From positions 12,516,443-12,580,442 of the forward strand of contig NC_133236.1 of the NCBI RefSeq assembly GCF_040436345.1: DNA of 64,000 nucleotides, in the 5' to 3' direction. The notes under the pieces are model-generated. The model was not told where the DNA came from and did not search any database. It saw only the letters and a program-made list of their open reading frames with translations. This DNA is from Pagrus major. Taxonomy: Eukaryota > Chordata > Actinopteri > Spariformes > Sparidae. Shown here in pieces: positions 58,701-64,000 of the stretch (the first letter of the stretch is position 1; each line of letters starts with the position of its first letter). A program made the translations under genes and the position numbers.

Positions 58701-61549
58701 TTTATCTGCACCTTTATTCCTGTTTACAATAATTCATATAATTTTTTAAAATGCATTATTGGGTGCACTTAAATTATGTGCTGGTGCACCTAAATGAAAA
58801 ATTTAGGGGCACCTGTGCAACCAGTGTCAAAAGGTCAGTCTGGACACTGGAGCCCTGTCAGTGACAAACTACAAGTGTAGTCTCACCTTCCAAAAGCTGT
58901 TTTGAGCTAAATCAAGCATTATATAACTAACACTTTTCTTTCTGGTGTCTCCATGTGAAGACACACAACCCACAAAGCTGCTCGAACAGATACAAAAGTC
59001 TCAAGCTGAACCTGTGGCTGAAGGATAATTTTGAACATGCCAAACTCACAAACTCAACAGTAACAATCTCATGATTCAAGTATGGAAGCCTTTAAGGCTT
59101 TAAACTGAGCTTTGTCTTGTTGATTATAATATTGATCATCTTTAAGAGTTCAGTATCTGATTATTTGTAGAGCCTGGTAATGCTGAAGCAGACTTTCAAA
59201 AGAAAGTATGATCCTGGATATGCTGTGTAAACCACAATTCAGATTAAATACTTCTCACTATGTTGGTTAAAGAGTTTATATACCAAAAAGAGACATGTAT
59301 TTCTTCTAGACAAAACTTTTACACCACCTCATCACTGATACAGTCATTGTGACCAGTCAGACAGACTTTGGACGAGCTGATTCACTGATAAAACTGGTGC
59401 ATAAACAAATAGCAGTGGCAAAGTCGGATCTAATCTGCTCTGTCACCCATTATTTAACTCACAGCCATACCTGTGGGGAGGGTGCGGTAGTTGAGGATAG
59501 TTGCTGTCAGGTTTACTGAATGTTAATTATGCTGAATATAAAACAAAACAATCCATCATGCTGTGGGTCTGTAATTTTGTTCTACTAAAGGTATCATCAC
59601 ACCATACAGAATAACTGCCAGATTTAATGTGGTTAGTGTGGTGTTTCCCATGGTCAGATTAATCTGCTGGGTTACCTGGGTCAAAAGTTTGCTTATTGGC
59701 CTCTGTTGACCAGTGCTCTGAGCAACGTGTGGTTTTTCTATACAAGAATACTACCTGTCCCCCGGTTTGCTGTATGGTAATTTGATTGCAACATGTTAGA
59801 ACATAACTCATAATGAAGATCTTGAAGGTGGATTTTAACTCTTCAAGACAGAGCCTCAAACTATTAAAGCATGAAAAAATCTAAAATCCTGCAAATTCAT
59901 GCGCATTACTACCATCTATCTAATACTGCAACAGCACAGAACTTCAATTAGGATACAGATAATTATACTGTATCTATTCTCCTTCCATAACAGAGAAAAC
60001 TGGTGTTAGCTTCACAGATATATATTATTATCGTCATAAAAACCAGCAGTGTTAGTTAAGTGCACGTGCACCTCTCAATACTTCTGCACTTCCCCACACT
60101 GTCTGTGGCACTAAGCCCCAAGTCCATTGATTACAATTGTAGTCATAAAGGTTAAAAAATGGGTGGCAAATAAACTGTAATTTTATCATTACTATTATTA
60201 TTTATTAAAAGGCCATTGAAGACAGTTTTTTATATTCCCAGCAGCAAATTCATATACATTAGGATTGGAACTGGATAACAAAATTAACATTTTTTTTAAT
60301 TTTTATATTATTGACAAAATACCTCCATCGATGATTCGGCAGTATTGTAGGGATGACAATTGGTACTTTCACAAAATATTAACACAATGAGATTTCTGAT
60401 CAATAATCATCAGTAATGTGGATATAATAACTGAATGGGTAAAGGCAAGCATTGGCAAGTTGGGAAAACTACTACTTTATTGTAATGTAGCCTTTAAAAC
60501 CAGGGAAGGATAACACTCAGGCCATATCACGACACGATGATGTCCAACATATTAGATGATATATAGTCTTGTATCACAAAAACGATATATTGATATATTG
60601 CACAGGCATACTTATTAGTATAATAAAATGTTTGTGTTTTTCTTTTCTTATATATGTTGACAGTAAGAAAAATACAGCCTATTGATAAGTCTAATCCTTT
60701 AATAAATCATGCAAAGGGGGAAATCTGGGATTCAATTAGCCACACTGATGAATGATCACTCATGTGACAGCTGTCCCTGTAAGTGGAAATAAGCCTAATT
60801 AATAAGCCTAACCATATACGGTTCAGCTATGTAACAACAGCCAAGAGTTGAATTTAAAAGTTTAACAGCAGAATAAAAACAAAAAGGCCACAAAGTCAGT
60901 GAACACATTGTCCAGAGATGCAGATCCTCAGTGATGACGTTGCCTGTGTTGACACACTGCTTGAAAGGCTGCTAGCAAGCTAACGGCGGACTAGCAATTC
61001 CTTCAAGCTGTATGGGACAGGAGCACATCGCCCAGAAAGCTTTTAAAGCTATTAATTTGAAATTAGTGTGTCAGCAGATAAGGTTAAGTACAGCCACGCA
61101 GACAAACTGGTAACCCCCCCGCCCCCAAAGGAGACAACAAAAAAACAGCCGTAGGAAGTAGCGTTACTGCGCGATGCTATGCTACAGCGGCTAGCTTGTC
61201 AAATCATATGACAGTTCCGAGCCATCGTCATTTCCAGTATTATGACCGACCAAAAAGTGGATGTCGAAAGAGACAGTTTAGTTCGTGGACACAGACAAAC
61301 AGGTAGCTCCATCCGTTTTCTTTCATGTGAACTTCAGCAGTAAGGTAAATGGGTCACAGAGAAGCTAGCAGCGGTCTATGAGGGCCATGTTCACTTACGT
61401 CTGGATGGCTGGTTAGATTCGCCCAGGGCTTTCCGTCCCCCGCTGCCGGTTTTCTTGTCAGTCGGGTTCTTCGCTCCACCTGAGCTGGTGTTTTTCTTTC
61501 CTTTCTTCACTACCTCCCATTTGCCGACTGAGCCATTATTTGAAGCCAT
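46703..61549 (-). CDS. tmem214: TMEM214, ER transmembrane protein 214 (spliced, 17 exons)
   Basis: Exons in transcript order: 61549-61399, 54561-54368, 53920-53770, 53624-53490, 53107-53025, 52852-52747, 51776-51695, 51259-51158, 51071-50930, 50365-50274, 50096-50048, 49845-49738, 49596-49488, 49402-49306, 48185-48017, 47871-47720, 46829-46703. Phases are consistent, sum 2049 nt, 682 residues (human 689). Human TMEM214 is ER-resident and is reported to anchor procaspase-4 in ER-stress apoptosis. Conserved blocks: GKWEVVKKGKK at the N-terminus, KQNKEQVPP, ENPSVWLKDLAGYLN, HGYRVCIQAILQDKP, CLTIMWALGQAGF, GFGIMGPKEFFPLLDFA, LYPRLKVLAFGAKPESTLHTY, SFLSRATP, VWRQLY. A hydrophobic segment LLMVLLVFVAGFIA (about 478-491) and a weaker one at about 609-629 fit the two membrane spans of human TMEM214. 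Intron 1 is about 6.8 kb. The start is the first ATG. Confidence 0.95.
47131..47380. repeat. Teleost interspersed repeat in tmem214 last intron
   Basis: GGGTTACTTTCATTGTTGA, TTGATTAACTGATTAG, TATAAAATGTAAGAAAATGG, CAATGTTTCCCAAAGAC, CTTGTTTTGTCCCCAACCC. Same family and order as 18835-19115 and 48405-48625. Confidence 0.65.
48288..48933. mobile_element. DNA transposon derivative with CTCAGTGGCCACTTTAT ends, containing a nested repeat
   Basis: Left end ACTCAGTGGCCACTTTATCAGGTAC, right end GTACCTTATAAAGTGGCCACTGAGT: inverted terminal repeats of about 25 bp with one mismatch. Interior right half has CATTACATTGAGTAAGTG and ATAGGCATCATACAAGTCACTGG, which I recall as the usual body of this common fish/amphibian element. 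No transposase. Target duplication not clear. Lies in a tmem214 intron. Confidence 0.7.
48405..48625. repeat. Nested teleost interspersed repeat
   Basis: GGCTGCAACTACTGATTATT, TCATTGTCGATTAATTTG, TATAAAATGTCAGAAAATG and CACAACCCAGATATAAATC place this in the 18835-19115 family. It sits wholly between the inverted ends of the 48288-48933 element and splits its body, so it inserted later. Confidence 0.65.
54562..61398 (-). other. tmem214 intron 1, no internal gene seen
   Basis: 6.8 kb between exon 1 and exon 2. AT-rich, a TA microsatellite near 55266-55280, an ATCGG-rich dispersed repeat at 56440-56530. No convincing exon of another gene on either strand. Confidence 0.5.
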
Positions 61550-61720
61550 GTCTGTGGTCCAGTTGTGGTGTTATCAGCTCGGGTTGCCGTGACTTCCTGC
61601 TGCTGAGTGAAACAGTGCGACGCGACGCTCTCTCAACCAACAGCGCTGATCAATCAACCGTCCGCGTGCCACGTCTCTTTTGTCGGCATGACGTCAGAGT
61701 GATGCGTCTGGACCGTTAGT
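61550..61720 (-). promoter_or_regulatory. tmem214: tmem214 promoter region
   Basis: GC-rich compared with its surroundings. A perfect palindromic CRE, TGACGTCA, lies at 61689-61696, and a CCACGT core at about 61669. CREB/ATF family control would suit an ER protein, but this is inference from motifs only. Confidence 0.4.
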
Positions 61721-62940
61721 TTGAGGAAGCTCGACAAGTTCAAACATGTCTAACTTTTGAATACAAGTATCTGAAATATTTACCTCAAGTAACCCTGAGT
61801 AGCTTAACATTAATGTGAGTTTCCTCTTTGTACAAGTTAAAATTGTATTTACGTTTACTGAATAAACTTTTGTTTAAAAGTACATTTAAAAATGGCGCCT
61901 GCTTTGATTTGAACCAAGTAGGCTAAACTCAAAACAATAACATATCTCAGCCAAATCTATTAGATTCAATGTGCCCATAATTAAAAGGTTTAGTCCATTA
62001 ATAGCTTAGCTGATTATTTTAACAAATAGTATTTTAGTCATTTTAAATAAAAAAAACGCCAAATGATCCTCAAATAAACCCTACACTGGCAAGTATAGAA
62101 GTTATGGTATTGGTAGTGGCTGGCGTGTAGTGGAGGGTAACCTTTTTCAAATGAAACATAGGTTTTACTCACTTTTTTACCAGTTAACCATTACTTAACA
62201 TTGGACAGTTGAGCCAGTGGACATTCCCAGTTTATCTACTTTTTGTTTTACCACTACAGCCATGGATACCAGTCATGTTAACAGTATGTCCATGCTGGTA
62301 TCAAACAGTATTAGTGATAACTAGAATTACCGCCTCCACGCACCTGTCAAAATGTCCAGAAATGTGTTTTGTGAGGTCACAGTGACCTTGACCTCTGGTA
62401 ACCAAATTCAAAACAGTTCATCCCTCAGTCAGAGTGAACATTTGTACCCAATTTGACAAAATTCCCTCAAGGCATTCTTGAGATATCGCGGTCACAACAA
62501 CGGGACCGACGGACTGACAACCTGAAAATATAATGCTGTCGCTGGTGGCATAATAATGTGTGAATGTGTCTGTCACTGTAAAGGTCCATTTTTTAACCTT
62601 TTCAAATTGAGATTTAGTCAACAAAAACTAAGGAGTTTGAGTTAAAAATAAAAATTTTAAAAGGGTTTCTAACATTTGGACATAAATAATTCAAAGCCCG
62701 GAACAAGCCCCAGGTATGTGACTTTTTATGTACCGACGGCTTCTATGCTAATAATTTTCTTTTTCATATTGTAGCAATAACAAGTGAAATATGGAAACTT
62801 AGGGTTTGGACAAAAAAATTAAAAATGGTCATTCACAATTCTTCATATAAACTGGATCTGAGATGTGAACAGGATAATGCAAAACAGTACCACGAAAAAA
62901 GTTATGATGGCAGCAGGTTATAGTCTCGAGTTTCCATCGG
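61720..62940. other. Intergenic region, no gene recognised
   Basis: AT-rich. 62360-62540 contains GAGGTCACAGTGACCTTGACC, CCTCAAGGCATTCTTGAGATATCGCG and GGGACCGACGGACTGACAACC, a dispersed repeat familiar from many fish genomes. Confidence 0.5.
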
Positions 62941-62950
62941 GAGGTTTGTC

Positions 62951-63202
62951 CTAACACTTGAACTCCTGCACTGTATCATCTGATCCCTGTAAGCTCTCTG
63001 CTGAGGGCTCCATCGCTGAGAAGTGCCAGGTCCAGTTAAACCATGGGTCTGCTGCATTTTTCCGTCTGGCTGCCTTCTGTGGAACAGACGGAGAGTTTTG
63101 GCTGCAGTGTCTCTCAAAAGAGGCACTTAGTGTCGCTCAAATGAGTCTCTTAGTGTTTGGCACAAACCTCCTGGATCTCTCTCAAGCCCTTGTCCATTTC
63201 AT
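62951..63202 (-). CDS. Probable last two exons of an unidentified gene
   Basis: Minus strand. Exon A 63202-63168 (35 nt, acceptor ACTCAG, donor GTTTGT) reads EMDKGLREIQE after a split codon. Exon B 63076-62951 (126 nt, acceptor TCCACAG) reads KAARRKNAADPWFNWTWHFS, then AMEPSAESLQGSDDTVQEFKC and a TAG stop. Phases agree across the 91-bp intron (exon A ends in phase 0, exon B starts in phase 0). The composition (amphipathic helix, W/F-rich patch, acidic serine-rich tail) looks like a real cytosolic C-terminus, but I do not recognise the protein. Further exons should lie beyond about 63.2 kb or outside the window; I could not place them. No function is proposed. Confidence 0.4.
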
Positions 63203-64000
63203 CTGAGTGGAAGCTTAACCACAGACAACAGTGGAAATCCTGCAGGGTCACTGTGTTATTCTTTTGCAAGTCAATTGTACTTTTGTTTCCTTATCAATAA
63301 ACTTCTCTTTTAGTTCCCAAATTGTTTTTCAAGTACAATTAATTTCTTGGCAACGACTGCCAGACTCATCCTTATGTTTTCACTATAAGCTTCACACTGA
63401 TTTGCATTAGGAACAAGATAACACCACTCCTGATAAATGAGAAATACAACAGCAACATAGCAGATATCACACACAACAATAAAGTTTGTTACTTTTCTTG
63501 AACCTCAGAGCTTTATTTCATTCCAGCAGTTAACTCCAAATGATGCAGGTTTATCACATGGCTGCCATGATAGCAAACGGTGAGAGAGGGTTTGATGTTT
63601 TGTTCTCTCGGACTTGTCCAACTACTGTCAATCACCCTCAGCCTGGCTGTCAATCACAATAAACCACACCTATAGTGCCTTGGCAGCTACTGTGGCGTTT
63701 TAACACTTTGCAACAAAACTCAATTAAATAGCAACAGAAAAATAATGATAGCAGCTACAATGTTTAACTCAATTAACACAGTCAAACATTAGTATTTAGT
63801 AGTGTCTGTCTGTAATCTTACTTTCTTTTTTTTTTTTTTTTTACATTTGTTCATTCATAGAATTCAAAGCCTGACATTTGTCTGATAAATAACTTTTACA
63901 CTGACGCCTCTGACTTGGCCATTGAGGAATTCAATGCAAATAAAAAACAAACCTCTTTAAAAGAAATCTACAAAATATAAAATAGCTTCTTCCTGTATCA
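63203..64000. other. Right end of window, no feature resolved
   Basis: AT-rich, with a poly-T run at about 63828-63842. Could be intron or upstream sequence of the unidentified gene at 62951-63202; no further exon was found with confidence. Confidence 0.4.

Overview
The window is teleost fish nuclear DNA. It has compact GT-AG introns, vertebrate gene order, typical ray-finned-fish interspersed repeats, CA/TG microsatellites and a cluster of Pol III genes. Four protein-coding genes could be rebuilt exon by exon with consistent splice phases: pbk (+, 6409-11079), esco2 (-, 12830-19206), ccdc25 (+, 21880-24951) and tmem214 (-, 46703-61549). The last two exons of a fifth, unidentified minus-strand gene probably lie at 62951-63202.

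Layout. 1-5600: no recognisable gene, some repeats. 5.6-11.6 kb: pbk, a mitotic kinase. 12.2-20.5 kb: esco2, the cohesin acetyltransferase, convergent with pbk. 21.8-25.4 kb: ccdc25, divergent from esco2. pbk-esco2-ccdc25 is the same neighbourhood, with the same relative orientations, as human 8p21. 26.9-44.7 kb: a Pol III cluster holding three tRNA-Ala(AGC), three tRNA-Asp(GTC) plus one Asp relic, one intron-containing tRNA-Tyr(GTA), and twelve 5S rRNA copies (seven of canonical 120-nt length, five length variants) plus 5S scraps. 45.5-61.6 kb: tmem214, an ER membrane protein whose human orthologue lies on 2p23. The Pol III cluster therefore sits where two separate human syntenies meet.

The Pol III cluster is the most unusual part. 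Ten of the 5S copies form five tail-to-tail pairs about 182 bp apart. Two of the pairs on each side, with their flanks and a tRNA-Asp, form a large inverted repeat (arms about 31.83-34.20 and 37.61-39.96 kb). Its 3.4-kb loop holds a degraded LINE. A third block (41.7-43.9 kb) repeats the left side directly, but its inner 5S-spacer-5S module lies in the opposite orientation, the expected result of recombination between inverted 5S copies. Most 5S genes are preceded, exactly 60 bp upstream, by a conserved element of about 96 bp. It has a tRNA-like A box, CACTGG/CCAGTG ends and a T-run immediately after it. Each tail-to-tail spacer carries a close match to the CTCF core motif. I found no previously undescribed protein system; the candidate novelty is this palindromic 5S/tRNA/CTCF-motif structure. 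All identifications come from reading the sequence and from memory of the families; no database search was run.
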